9,989 bases of DNA from Microbacterium terregens (GCF_027922045.1 NZ_BSEX01000027.1:1-9989), one strand, 5' to 3'; numbered from the stretch's first letter, positions 1-6,968 are shown. Program-made: numbers and translations. Notes: a model not told the origin generated them from the sequence alone.

Positions 1-15
1 TGGACGCCCACGGTA

Positions 16-79
16 GGCAGTAATCAGGCTGGCCGTAGCGCTGACCCAAGAGCTGGCGGAGGCCAGCCTGATAGCTGCC
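16..79. repeat. Imperfect inverted repeat upstream of the recombinase operon
   Basis: The arms are 16-34 and 61-79. The inner 12 bp (ATCAGGCTGGCC at 23-34, GGCCAGCCTGAT at 61-72) are a perfect inverted match. After two mismatches, GGCAG (16-20) pairs with CTGCC (75-79), giving 17 of 19 matching positions around a 26-nt centre. It lies about 70 nt before the first recombinase gene and is not in a supported gene. Tyrosine recombinases bind inverted core sites, so an attachment or recombinase-binding site is a reasonable inference. A transcriptional hairpin is the alternative. Confidence 0.6.
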
Positions 80-91
80 GGGCCATAGCGC
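31..91 (+). repeat. 11-bp direct repeat pair interleaved with the inverted repeat
   Basis: GGCCGTAGCGC at 31-41 recurs as GGCCATAGCGC at 81-91 with one difference, exactly 50 bp apart. The first copy overlaps the left arm of the inverted repeat and the second lies just outside the right arm. Repeated short motifs on both sides of a dyad are what recombinase core and arm sites often look like. The function is inferred, and two copies in GC-rich DNA could be chance. Confidence 0.45.
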
Positions 92-148
92 GCATCGGTG
101 TGAAGGTCAGCTTCCGGGTGGGGGGTCCGGGGGGAGGGCTTCGCGCCG

Positions 149-1498
149 GTGTCGATCATTACTGTTTGCGAGCGTCGCGAGGCCAGGGGCCTCGATGCGC
201 ATGTGCCGCTGATCCAGCGCGACGACGCGCTCTACGATCCCGATCTGGATCGCTTCTTTCTCGACCTGCCGCTGTCGGGCGTCCGCTCGCGGCACTCGCT
301 TCGCGCCTACGCCTATGATGTCGTAGTCTGGCTTCGTTTTCTCGATGCCTGCGGCAAGACCGTGTGGGCTGCGACCCGCGACGATGTCGACGCCTATCAT
401 CGTGAGCGACGCCGCGACGATGCCGATCACCGGATAACGGCGGCAAGCTGGAACCGCGCCGTCGCCAGCCTCGATCGCCTTTACCGTTGGGGCGAGCAGC
501 AAGGGTTGATCGCCGACGCGCCGTTCAGCCGCCGCGCCGTGTGGCGACCGGCGCAAGGTGGCCGTCGCGGCATGATCGCGGCGCGCAACGATGCCTATGA
601 ACGTGTCGCCAGGCGATCGGATGTCCGGTTCGTCACGATGGACGACTACCGCATTTTCCGCGAGGTCGGCCTGCGCGGGCTCACCCCTGACGGCACGGAG
701 CGCCCCGGCGCTCGCGACCGTAATGGGCTGCGCAACGCGCTGTTCGCGGATCTTCTCGTCACCACCGGCCTGCGCCTCGAAGAGGCGTCGGGCTTGCTCA
801 CCGTCGAGCTCGCGGCGATCGACCGCGAGGACGGTGACGTCCAACAACTTTGGTTGCCCCTTCCGCCGCCGCTCACCAAGGGCGACCGCGGACGCAGCGT
901 TCTGGTCCCACGCCGGCTGCTTCGTCAGATCGCCGCCTATGTCGCGGTCGAGCGCGCCGCGGGCGTGGCCAAGTTCGCCGCGCGCGACGGTGCGGCCAGC
1001 TTCGACCGACCGATCCCTGTCACCCGCGCCGGTCTCGACCGCATGCGCGATATCTGCACCCCGGAGGAACGATGCCGCCTGATCCTGTGCGACGAGGATG
1101 GAACGCCCCGCGAGCCGGCGGCGCTATGGCTGACCGAGGTCGGCCAGCCTGTCCGCCCCAACTCGTGGGAGGTGATCTTCACCCGCGCCTGCAAGCGGTG
1201 CGCACAGAACGGCTTCCCGCTGTCGATCAGCCCGCACCAGCTTCGCCACGCCTTCGCAGTCCATATGCTCGCCTTGCTGATCCAGCAGCGGCTGCGCGAA
1301 GCGGCATTGCCGGTGGGGCCGGTGGAGAGCTATCGGCTGATCCTGGGCGACCCGCTGCAACAGGTGCAACGCCTGCTTGGCCACGCCAGCCTCACCACCA
1401 CCTATATCTACCTCGACCATATCGCGACCCGCGCCGATACGGTGGACGCGGCCGTCGAGGAGCTGCTGGCGTTACTGCCGGGGCCGCAAGGCGTATGA
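149..1498 (+). CDS. Tyrosine recombinase (first of three), catalytically complete
   Basis: Product of 449 aa, a tyrosine-type site-specific recombinase that would break and rejoin DNA through a 3'-phosphotyrosine link. An N-terminal SAM-like core-binding region spans about residues 34-125. The catalytic domain shows Arg209 (TTGLRLEEASGLL), Lys244 (LTKGDRGRS), His363 and Arg366 (PHQLRH), His412 (LLGHASLTTT) and the nucleophile Tyr421, so all six key residues are present. About 30 extra residues separate the HQLRH box from the LGH box. The start is GTG at 149, the first start codon after an in-frame stop at 101-103. A GGGGGGAGGG purine run (129-138) ends 10 nt upstream. Its stop overlaps the start of the next recombinase (ATGA, 1495-1498), so the two genes are translationally coupled. 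It is probably the strand-cleaving member of the trio. No integron or XerC/D features are seen. Confidence 0.93.
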   Translation: MSIITVCERREARGLDAHVPLIQRDDALYDPDLDRFFLDLPLSGVRSRHSLRAYAYDVVVWLRFLDACGKTVWAATRDDVDAYHRERRRDDADHRITAASWNRAVASLDRLYRWGEQQGLIADAPFSRRAVWRPAQGGRRGMIAARNDAYERVARRSDVRFVTMDDYRIFREVGLRGLTPDGTERPGARDRNGLRNALFADLLVTTGLRLEEASGLLTVELAAIDREDGDVQQLWLPLPPPLTKGDRGRSVLVPRRLLRQIAAYVAVERAAGVAKFAARDGAASFDRPIPVTRAGLDRMRDICTPEERCRLILCDEDGTPREPAALWLTEVGQPVRPNSWEVIFTRACKRCAQNGFPLSISPHQLRHAFAVHMLALLIQQRLREAALPVGPVESYRLILGDPLQQVQRLLGHASLTTTYIYLDHIATRADTVDAAVEELLALLPGPQGV

Positions 1499-3282
1499 GC
1501 GGGCGTCCCCGCAAGGGCCGGCCTGTCGCCTTTGCGCCGATCACGCCGGAGCGATCGCAGCCCGATCCTGTGCTCGGCCTCAAGTTCACCATCGAGGCGC
1601 GGCATGGCGGAACGGTCCTAGTCGATATGACCGGGCTCGATCCTCGCCCACTCGCCATCGCTTTCGCCGGTGCGCTGCGTCGATCGGCGGCGCTCGGCGG
1701 CCCCATCGGTGCGGCCAGCGTCATCAAGCAGTATGTTCAGGTCTATCGCCACTTCTTCGCCTGGCTTGGCGATGATGCGCCGGAGGTGACCGGCGTCAAC
1801 GACCTGCGCGCAGTCCATATCGATGGCTTTGCGTCCGCGCTCGAACGGCGTGGGATGGGCGCGATCCACCGGCACATAACGGTCGGCAAGGTCATCAACA
1901 CGCTGCGCGCGATCGAGGCAGACCGGCCCGATCGGATCGCGCCCGACCTGCATGAGCGGCTGCGCTACACGCTGGCCACTTCGGCGGGCCGCTCGACCCC
2001 GCGCGATGCCTATAGCCCCTTCGTCGCCCGCGCGCTGCGCGACGCCGCGAGGGCCGATATCGAAGCGATGCTTCGCCGCCTCGGCGCCGACGACCGCACT
2101 GATGAGGGCGACCCTGTCGTCGCCAGGGCGCGCGCCGATGTCGAAGCGATCATCGCGCGGCAGGGCTTTATCGTCGCAGACCAGCCCGCGCTGAAGCGCC
2201 TCTATTTCACGCGCATGCGGCGCGGATTGCCGATCAGCACGCTCATCGACGACCTGCATGGCCGCCATCATCTGCTCGCGCGCGATCTGCCGGCGCTGCT
2301 CGTGCTGCTCACGCTCGATACCGGCCTCGAGCCGGAGTGCCTGAAGACGCTGACCGTGGATTGTCTCACCAACCCGCATGCCGGCACGGTGGAGCTGCGC
2401 TATCTGAAGCGCCGCGCCCGCGGTGCCGAGCACAAGAGCATGCGGGTCCGCGATGGTGGTAGCGGCACACCCGGCGGCCTCATGCGTCGCCTGATCGACG
2501 TCACCGCCGTCGCACGCGAGCATCTGACCGACGATTGCCTCTGGCTCTATCACAACGTTGGCGGCCTTCGCGCCGGCATCGTCGATCCCAAGTTCCAACT
2601 CGCCGCCTGGGCTCGTCGCCATGGTATCGCCGGCGATGATGGGAAGCCGCTCCATCTGCTGCTTTCCCGGCTGCGCAAGACCCACAAGGCGTTATGGTAC
2701 ACCAAGACCGAGGGGCATATGGCCCGCTTCGCGGTCGGTCACACCCGCGAGGTTGCGGCGCGCCACTATGCCGATCTGCCGTCGCTCCGGCCGTTGCACG
2801 AGGCGGCCGTCGCCGATGCCTTCCGCGCAGCGGTCGCTGCGGCGATGCCGACCGTGCTTCCACCCACCGCCGAGCAGGCGCTGCGCGAAGCGCCCGAACA
2901 GGTCGCGTCGCTGATGTCGGCTGATACGGTGGGTCCGGTGCTCGACGGCGAACAGGATGTCTGGCTCGCCGCCTGCGCGGGCTTCCATAGCAGTCCTTTC
3001 GCCGAGCCCGGTTCGCCCTGCGCGCAGCCCTTCTGGGGCTGCCTCGATTGTCCCAACGCCGTCATCACCGCGCGCAAGCTCCCCGCGATCCTCGCCTTTC
3101 TCGCGTTCGTCGAAGAGCAGCGATGCAGCCTGCCGGCGAGCGACTGGGCCGCCAAGTTCGGCCGCGTCCACACCCGGATCACGGTCCAGGTCCTGCCGGT
3201 CTTCTCCGATGCCGTTATCGCCGAAGCGCGCCGGCAGATGGGGAGCGAACGGCTCTATCTGCCGCCGGAGGCACGCGCATGA
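1495..3282 (+). CDS. Tyrosine-recombinase-family protein (second of three), degenerate catalytic site
   Basis: Product of 595 aa. The open frame extends upstream of 1495, but ATG 1495 in the ATGA overlap is the sensible start. A core-binding-like helix region lies near residues 73-120. The catalytic fold is recognisable from Lys305 (RYLKRR), Arg394 (SRLRKT), His416 (VGHTREVAARHY) and Tyr425, with the same His-to-Tyr spacing of 9 as its neighbours. The first catalytic Arg is replaced by Glu279 (DTGLEPECLKTL), and the box II His is replaced by Ser391. Past the Tyr, a region of about 170 aa carries Cys494, Cys509, Cys516 and Cys519 with the motif CPNAVITARKLP, close to one in the third gene. By size and gene order it resembles TnpB of Tn554-like elements. 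I infer an accessory or structural role in a mixed recombinase complex, or changed chemistry. The stop overlaps the next start. Confidence 0.88.
   Translation: MSGRPRKGRPVAFAPITPERSQPDPVLGLKFTIEARHGGTVLVDMTGLDPRPLAIAFAGALRRSAALGGPIGAASVIKQYVQVYRHFFAWLGDDAPEVTGVNDLRAVHIDGFASALERRGMGAIHRHITVGKVINTLRAIEADRPDRIAPDLHERLRYTLATSAGRSTPRDAYSPFVARALRDAARADIEAMLRRLGADDRTDEGDPVVARARADVEAIIARQGFIVADQPALKRLYFTRMRRGLPISTLIDDLHGRHHLLARDLPALLVLLTLDTGLEPECLKTLTVDCLTNPHAGTVELRYLKRRARGAEHKSMRVRDGGSGTPGGLMRRLIDVTAVAREHLTDDCLWLYHNVGGLRAGIVDPKFQLAAWARRHGIAGDDGKPLHLLLSRLRKTHKALWYTKTEGHMARFAVGHTREVAARHYADLPSLRPLHEAAVADAFRAAVAAAMPTVLPPTAEQALREAPEQVASLMSADTVGPVLDGEQDVWLAACAGFHSSPFAEPGSPCAQPFWGCLDCPNAVITARKLPAILAFLAFVEEQRCSLPASDWAAKFGRVHTRITVQVLPVFSDAVIAEARRQMGSERLYLPPEARA
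3267..3271 (+). promoter_or_regulatory. Ribosome binding site of the third recombinase gene
   Basis: GGAGG lies 7 nt before ATG 3279, inside the end of the second recombinase gene. It decides the start: the open frame runs about 230 nt further upstream, but that stretch overlaps the second gene and has no comparable site. Confidence 0.75.
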
Positions 3283-5441
3283 CCACGCCCGTCCATGCCC
3301 TCGTGCCCGCGTTCGACGATCGCCCTGTGCTGGCGAGCGCGCCGCTCAAGGCGGGCCATGCCCGCGAGGAGCTGTCGCACGTCGGCGACCCGACCTGGGA
3401 TCTCGGTCCCGCCGTCTTCCGCGAGAACGCTCGGCGCTGCCACGTCACCGTGCATTTCGACGTGCTCGAACATGCCGATGTGCAGGCGGCAATGCGCGCC
3501 TATCTCTACGCCCGCCTCAACGTCGGTCTTCCCGGCTACCACCCGAAGCTGCCGCCCGCCAGCATCCGACAGGCATTCAACCGGGCTCGCCGGTTCTTCG
3601 CCTTCGCGCGCGAGCGGCTTGGGCGGCTCGACCTGGGCCGCATCGATCAGGCGCTGATCGACGCTTATGCGCGCCACCTGCGGGATGATTCAGCGCGGCG
3701 CCCCGTCATCGTCGGCCAGCTCTTGCAGGTGGTCACCGATCTCTACCATCTCCGGGATCACCTGCCTGGAGGCGGTCTCGGGTTCGAGCCGTGGGCCGGG
3801 CAAGCGGCTGCGCGCGTCGCCGGATATCGGCATGTGCGCGAGAACCGCACCCCACGCATGCCGGAGGAGATTGTCACGCCGCTGCTCGCCTGGTCGCTGC
3901 GCTATGTCACGACCTTCGCGACCGATATTCTGGCGGCTCGGGTCGCGCTCGATCGGCTCGAGGCAGTCCGCGCTCGGCTGCTCGCCGCCGAACGCGGACT
4001 GCCTGATGCAGAGCGCCGCCTGCGGCAGCGCGCGCGCCTCGAGCGCTATCTCGCGCGCCGAGCCCGGCAAGGACGCGGCGTGCCCATCTGGACGACGGCA
4101 CACAACGGCGCCACGCGCATCGATCCCCTCACCGGGGATGCAACCCCGCCGATCAACGCCCATCTCCTCCATTTGCATGCCGGCATCGATGCCGTCGCCG
4201 AGCCGGCCATGCATCTCATGCTCACTACCGGCGCACCGGATGTCATTCGCGAAGCGGTTGCATCGCTTGGTACCGAGGTCGGCGGCATGGACACGCCGAT
4301 CTCGATCGCTCCCGAGAGCGGTCGGCCATGGCGTGCCCGCTTCGACGTGAAGACCCTAGCGATCGAGGAGCGGATGCTGCAGGCCGCCGCCTATATCGTA
4401 TGCGCCTATCTGACCGGCATGCGCGACTGCGAGGTCCAGGCGATGCGGCGCGGCTGCCTCTCGATCGCGCGCAGCGAAGACGGCCTGATCGAGCGGCAAC
4501 GCGTCCGATCGACCCTCTACAAGCGCCGATCGAGCGCCGGTGAGTCGGCGAGCTGGGTGACGATCGAACCGGTGGCCGAGGCGATCACGGTGCTCGAACG
4601 GCTGTCGGAACACGCGGCACGGAAGACTGGAAGCGACACGCTCTGGCCGGTGCTTCGTCCCCGCGCTGTCACCAAGACGCATCTGTCGAGCGAGGTGGTC
4701 CGCCAGCTCAACGCCTTCCGCGACCACCTCAACACCGTCTTCGGCAGCCCCGATGCGCCGGTCATCCCACCCGGCCCCGATGGCAAGCCGTGGCGCATCA
4801 CGACGCGGCAGTTCCGGCGCACCATCGCGTGGCACATCGCCAACCGTCCGTTCGGCACCATCGCCGGCATGATCCAGTACAAGCATGCCTCGGTCGCCGC
4901 TTTCGAGGGCTATGCCGGGACCAGTGGATCGGGGTTTCGCGCAGAGGTCGAGGCGCAGCGCCGGCTCGGTCAGATTGACGATCTGCTGGACTATTTCGAC
5001 CGGCGGCAGGGCGGCGCATCACTCGGCGGACCGGCGGGACCACGCATCGCGCGGACCCTCGACGATGCCGCCGTTAAGCTCGGGCCACTGCCCGCCATGA
5101 TCGCCGATCGGGCCCGCCTGCGCGTCATGCTCGCCAGCGTCGCGCGCACCTTCCATGTCGGCCCGCTCGCGGATTGCTTCTTCGATCCCGCGACCGCGCT
5201 CTGCCTCAAGCGCGTGACGACCCCCGATCCCGCGCAGCCGCTTACCGCCCTGTGCGAACCGACCCGCTGCCCCAACGCCTGCATCACCGCCCGCCACAGA
5301 CCGGCCTGGGAACGTGCGGCGGCCGATGCCCGGGCGCACTTACGCGAACGGCGCATCTCCGACCTCCAGCGTCAGGCGCTCCAGCGCGAGCTTGATCGCC
5401 TGACCGCGGTGATTGCCGGGATCGACCCTCCCGCGCCGTAG
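3279..5441 (+). CDS. Large tyrosine-recombinase-family protein (third of three) with cysteine-rich C-terminus
   Basis: Product of 720 aa, long for a tyrosine recombinase (usually 300-450 aa). A core-binding-like region spans about residues 91-160. A helical, Arg/Glu/Ala/Leu-rich stretch at about 215-265 could form a coiled coil. The catalytic domain has Arg382 (YLTGMRDCEVQAM), Lys415 (LYKRR), Arg513 (TTRQFRRT), His536 (YKHASVAAFEGY) and Tyr545. The box II His is replaced by Arg510. Downstream are Cys633, Cys642, Cys659, Cys664 and Cys668 with CPNACITARHRPAW, matching the CPNAVITAR motif of the second gene. A basic, charged helix ends the protein (about 676-712). The ATGA overlap at 3279-3282 and GGAGG at 3267 fix the start. 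It probably acts in one complex with the other two. The cysteine cluster may bind a metal, which is inference. Confidence 0.88.
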   Translation: MTTPVHALVPAFDDRPVLASAPLKAGHAREELSHVGDPTWDLGPAVFRENARRCHVTVHFDVLEHADVQAAMRAYLYARLNVGLPGYHPKLPPASIRQAFNRARRFFAFARERLGRLDLGRIDQALIDAYARHLRDDSARRPVIVGQLLQVVTDLYHLRDHLPGGGLGFEPWAGQAAARVAGYRHVRENRTPRMPEEIVTPLLAWSLRYVTTFATDILAARVALDRLEAVRARLLAAERGLPDAERRLRQRARLERYLARRARQGRGVPIWTTAHNGATRIDPLTGDATPPINAHLLHLHAGIDAVAEPAMHLMLTTGAPDVIREAVASLGTEVGGMDTPISIAPESGRPWRARFDVKTLAIEERMLQAAAYIVCAYLTGMRDCEVQAMRRGCLSIARSEDGLIERQRVRSTLYKRRSSAGESASWVTIEPVAEAITVLERLSEHAARKTGSDTLWPVLRPRAVTKTHLSSEVVRQLNAFRDHLNTVFGSPDAPVIPPGPDGKPWRITTRQFRRTIAWHIANRPFGTIAGMIQYKHASVAAFEGYAGTSGSGFRAEVEAQRRLGQIDDLLDYFDRRQGGASLGGPAGPRIARTLDDAAVKLGPLPAMIADRARLRVMLASVARTFHVGPLADCFFDPATALCLKRVTTPDPAQPLTALCEPTRCPNACITARHRPAWERAAADARAHLRERRISDLQRQALQRELDRLTAVIAGIDPPAP

Positions 5442-5570
5442 ACCACCCCGGCTGTTGGCGGAGTCCTGCGCCGGTCGGCGCGCCCGCGCAACGGCTTCGC
5501 CGTCCTTCGCTTCGCTGCGGCCCTGACGGGTGCGCGAGCCCCCCTGTGCCCGGCGCGAACGGGCCTCCGC

Positions 5571-5591
5571 CGCCGGGGATGGTCCCCGGCG
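5571..5591 (+). promoter_or_regulatory. Strong 9-bp stem-loop in the ardC leader
   Basis: CGCCGGGGA (5571-5579) and TCCCCGGCG (5583-5591) form a perfect 9-bp stem with a TGG loop, ending 19 nt before the ardC ATG. There is no T-run after it, so it is not a standard intrinsic terminator. It could be an operator dyad, an mRNA structure that modulates ardC translation, or a terminator of the recombinase operon without a U-tract. Confidence 0.5.
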
Positions 5592-5598
5592 CGAGAAC

Positions 5599-5602
5599 GG
5601 AG
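5599..5602 (+). promoter_or_regulatory. Ribosome binding site of ardC
   Basis: GGAG within ACGGAGAAC lies 8 nt before ATG 5611 and chooses that start over the upstream in-frame GTG at 5530, which has no purine-rich site. Confidence 0.7.
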
Positions 5603-5610
5603 AACATATC

Positions 5611-6474
5611 ATGTCAGCCTCACCACGCTCAGACGTCTACGCTCGCGTCACGCAAGCGATCGTCGACGCCATCGAAGCCGGCACCGGCACCTGGCGCATG
5701 CCGTGGCATCATTTTGGCGCCGACGTCACCCGCCCGACCAACGTCGCCAGCGGCAAGCCCTATCGCGGCATAAATACGATCTCGCTCTGGGCGGCCGCCT
5801 ATGGCAGCGGCTACGCGAGCGGGGTCTGGGGCACCTATCGCCAGTGGCAGGCGCTCGGCGCGCAGGTCCGCAAGGGCGAGCACGCCAGCCTCGGCGTCCT
5901 CTGGAAGGAGTTTCGCGCGAAGGGTGACGACGCCGGCGGCGATGACGACCATCGACGGCTTTTCGCCAAGGCGTTCAGCCTGTTCAACGCCGATCAGGTC
6001 GATGGCTACGCGCCCGAACCGGCGCCGGACCTGCCTGAGAGCGAACGCCTCGCCGCCGCCGAAGCCTTCATCGCCGCGCTCGGCATCGATACTGTCTACG
6101 GCTCGGCCAGCGCCTATTATCATATCGCCGAAGACCGCATTCACATGCCGGATTTCAGCGCCTTCCACGATGCCCACGGCTTCTACGCCACCCACATTCA
6201 CGAAGCGGCTCATGCCAGTGGCGCAGCCCATCGGCTTGACCGGGATTTCAGCGCCAAGTGGACCAGGCACGCGCTCGCCATGGAGGAAGCGACCGCCGAA
6301 CTGACCGCATCGTTCCTGCTCGCCGATCTTGGGATCGCGCACGAACCGCGACCCGATCATGCGGCCTACATCGCCTCCTGGCTGCAACTGCTCAAGGACG
6401 AGCCTCGGGCGATCTTCACCGCGGCGAGCAAGGCGCAGGCGGCAGCCGACTGGATGCACGCCCGACAGCCGTAA
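5611..6474 (+). CDS. ardC: ArdC-family anti-restriction protein (ssDNA-binding plus zincin domain)
   Basis: Product of 287 aa. The N-terminal ArdC/DUF1738 domain (about residues 5-125) shows family hallmarks: WRMPW, GKPYRGIN and the TYRQWQALGAQVRKGEH stretch. The C-terminal zincin-like metallopeptidase domain (about 145-280) has HEAAH at 197-201, and Glu225/Glu226/Glu230 (MEEATAELTASFL) supply the expected third metal ligand. Proteins of this family are carried by conjugative plasmids and islands. They bind single-stranded DNA and protect entering DNA from host restriction, and the metallopeptidase fold is known but its substrate is not well defined. It follows the recombinase module in the same direction, which suits a transfer or establishment role for the same element. 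The start is set by GGAG 8 nt before the ATG. The stop lies 3 nt from the stop of the convergent merR. Confidence 0.9.
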   Translation: MSASPRSDVYARVTQAIVDAIEAGTGTWRMPWHHFGADVTRPTNVASGKPYRGINTISLWAAAYGSGYASGVWGTYRQWQALGAQVRKGEHASLGVLWKEFRAKGDDAGGDDDHRRLFAKAFSLFNADQVDGYAPEPAPDLPESERLAAAEAFIAALGIDTVYGSASAYYHIAEDRIHMPDFSAFHDAHGFYATHIHEAAHASGAAHRLDRDFSAKWTRHALAMEEATAELTASFLLADLGIAHEPRPDHAAYIASWLQLLKDEPRAIFTAASKAQAAADWMHARQP

Positions 6475-6477
6475 TGC

Positions 6478-6894
6478 TCACGCGACCCGCACTTCGGCGC
6501 CAAGTGTGTCGAGCAGCGGACAGCCCGGATCCCGACCGGCATCGCAGGCGCGCACCGAGTCGGCCAGAACCCGTTCCATCCGCTTGAGGTCCGCGATCCG
6601 CGCGCGTACGTCCTTCAGGTGCGACGCCGCGAGCTCGCGCACCTCGGCGCAGGAGGCCTGACCGCCAACCGCGAGTCCGAGCAAGGCGCGTACCTCGTCC
6701 AGGGTAAAGCCCAGCTCCCTCGCGCGGCGCACGAAGCCCAGGCGAGCCACGTCCTCCCGGCCATAGCTGCGGTAGCGGCCCCGCCGCGGCGGAGCGGGCA
6801 GCAGCCCGATCCGCTCGTAATAGCGGATCGTCTCGATGTTGCATCCGGTGCGGCGTGAGAGTTCGCCGATCTGGATCGCGCCGGTTGCGGCCAT
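6478..6894 (-). CDS. merR: MerR-family mercury-responsive regulator
   Basis: Product of 138 aa, a metal-sensing MerR activator/repressor. The winged-helix DNA-binding domain is at the N-terminus (IQIGELSRRTGCNIETIRYY, residues 8-26), followed by the SYGREDVARLGFVRRARELGF wing region and a dimerisation helix at about 80-116. The metal-site cysteines are Cys82, Cys117 and Cys125. Cys82 and Cys117 fall at the positions known in Tn501 MerR, and the third is one residue earlier, giving a C-x7-C loop (CDAGRDPGC) like that of CueR. ATG at 6894 is preferred. A TTG at 6900 is also in frame, but the GAGG on the minus strand is only 4 nt from it and 10 nt from the ATG. Divergent orientation from merT with the operator between is the classical mer arrangement. 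A sensor for another soft metal cannot be excluded, but the operon makes Hg(II) by far the likeliest. Confidence 0.9.
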   Translation of the reverse strand: MAATGAIQIGELSRRTGCNIETIRYYERIGLLPAPPRRGRYRSYGREDVARLGFVRRARELGFTLDEVRALLGLAVGGQASCAEVRELAASHLKDVRARIADLKRMERVLADSVRACDAGRDPGCPLLDTLGAEVRVA

Positions 6895-6908
6895 CCCCAA
6901 AATACCTC

Positions 6909-6939
6909 TTGAGTCTGTAGTCGCTACAGATGTTAGGAC
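6909..6939 (+). promoter_or_regulatory. MerR-type operator-promoter of the mer operon
   Basis: A -35 box TTGAGT (6909-6914) and a -10 box TAGGAC (6934-6939) are separated by 19 bp, the long spacer that makes MerR-family promoters depend on activator-induced DNA distortion. Between them lies a perfect dyad, TCTGTAG (6914-6920), TCG, CTACAGA (6924-6930), the expected MerR binding site. Transcription would proceed rightward into merT. The divergent merR promoter probably overlaps this region, giving autoregulation, but I could not assign its boxes with confidence. Confidence 0.85.
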
Positions 6940-6956
6940 AGCTCAATGCCCGCCAC

Positions 6957-6962
6957 AAGGAG
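6957..6962 (+). promoter_or_regulatory. Ribosome binding site that sets the merT start
   Basis: AAGGAG lies 6 nt before GTG 6969. The other in-frame start, ATG 6930, sits inside the operator-promoter, upstream of any possible transcript start, so it can be discarded. Confidence 0.85.
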
Positions 6963-6968
6963 TCGCCC

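Larger units (their letters stand above)
16..5441 (+). mobile_element. Three-recombinase mobilisation module (Tn554/RIT-like arrangement)
   Basis: Three tyrosine-recombinase-fold genes in one tightly overlapped operon, preceded by an inverted/direct repeat cluster, form the integration module of a mobile element. Recombinase-in-trio and Tn554-type elements have comparable layouts, and such modules usually sit near one end of their element. That makes the left boundary likely to lie in or just before 1-148. The gene sizes (449, 595 and 720 aa) do not match classical RIT genes, which are roughly 300-430 aa. No partner repeat was found elsewhere in the window, so the true extent is unknown and the right end is probably outside. 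Confidence 0.55.
5442..5610 (+). other. Non-coding spacer before ardC with hairpins
   Basis: This 169-nt GC-rich spacer separates the recombinase operon from the anti-restriction gene. It contains a small hairpin ACGGC-TTC-GCCGT (5491-5503) and a stronger one at 5571-5591. An open frame entering from GTG 5530 continues into ardC, but it is low in complexity and lacks a ribosome site, so I treat it as untranslated. I could not place a convincing sigma-70 promoter here, although one is expected. Confidence 0.5.

Noticed and set aside
107..847. 246-codon open frame on the minus strand over the first recombinase
   Set aside because: It is antisense to a gene with all six catalytic residues of the tyrosine recombinase family, and its product shows no recognisable domain.
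850..1494. Upstream extension of the second recombinase frame (from GTG 850)
   Set aside because: It overlaps the catalytic half of the first recombinase in another frame and reads as low-complexity Arg/Ala/Pro sequence. The ATGA coupling at 1495 is the better start.
1618..2685. 355-codon open frame on the minus strand
   Set aside because: It is fully antisense to the second recombinase gene. Long antisense frames are common in GC-rich genomes, and its translation shows no recognisable motif.
3048..3278. Upstream extension of the third recombinase frame
   Set aside because: It overlaps the cysteine region of gene 2, and GGAGG at 3267 points to ATG 3279.
5530..5610. GTG start giving ardC 27 more residues
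   Set aside because: The extra part is Arg/Pro-rich, crosses the 5571-5591 hairpin and has no ribosome site, whereas ATG 5611 has GGAG at 8 nt.
5629..6459. 276-codon open frame on the minus strand
   Set aside because: It mirrors ardC codon for codon. ardC has clear domain motifs and a ribosome site, while the antisense product has none.
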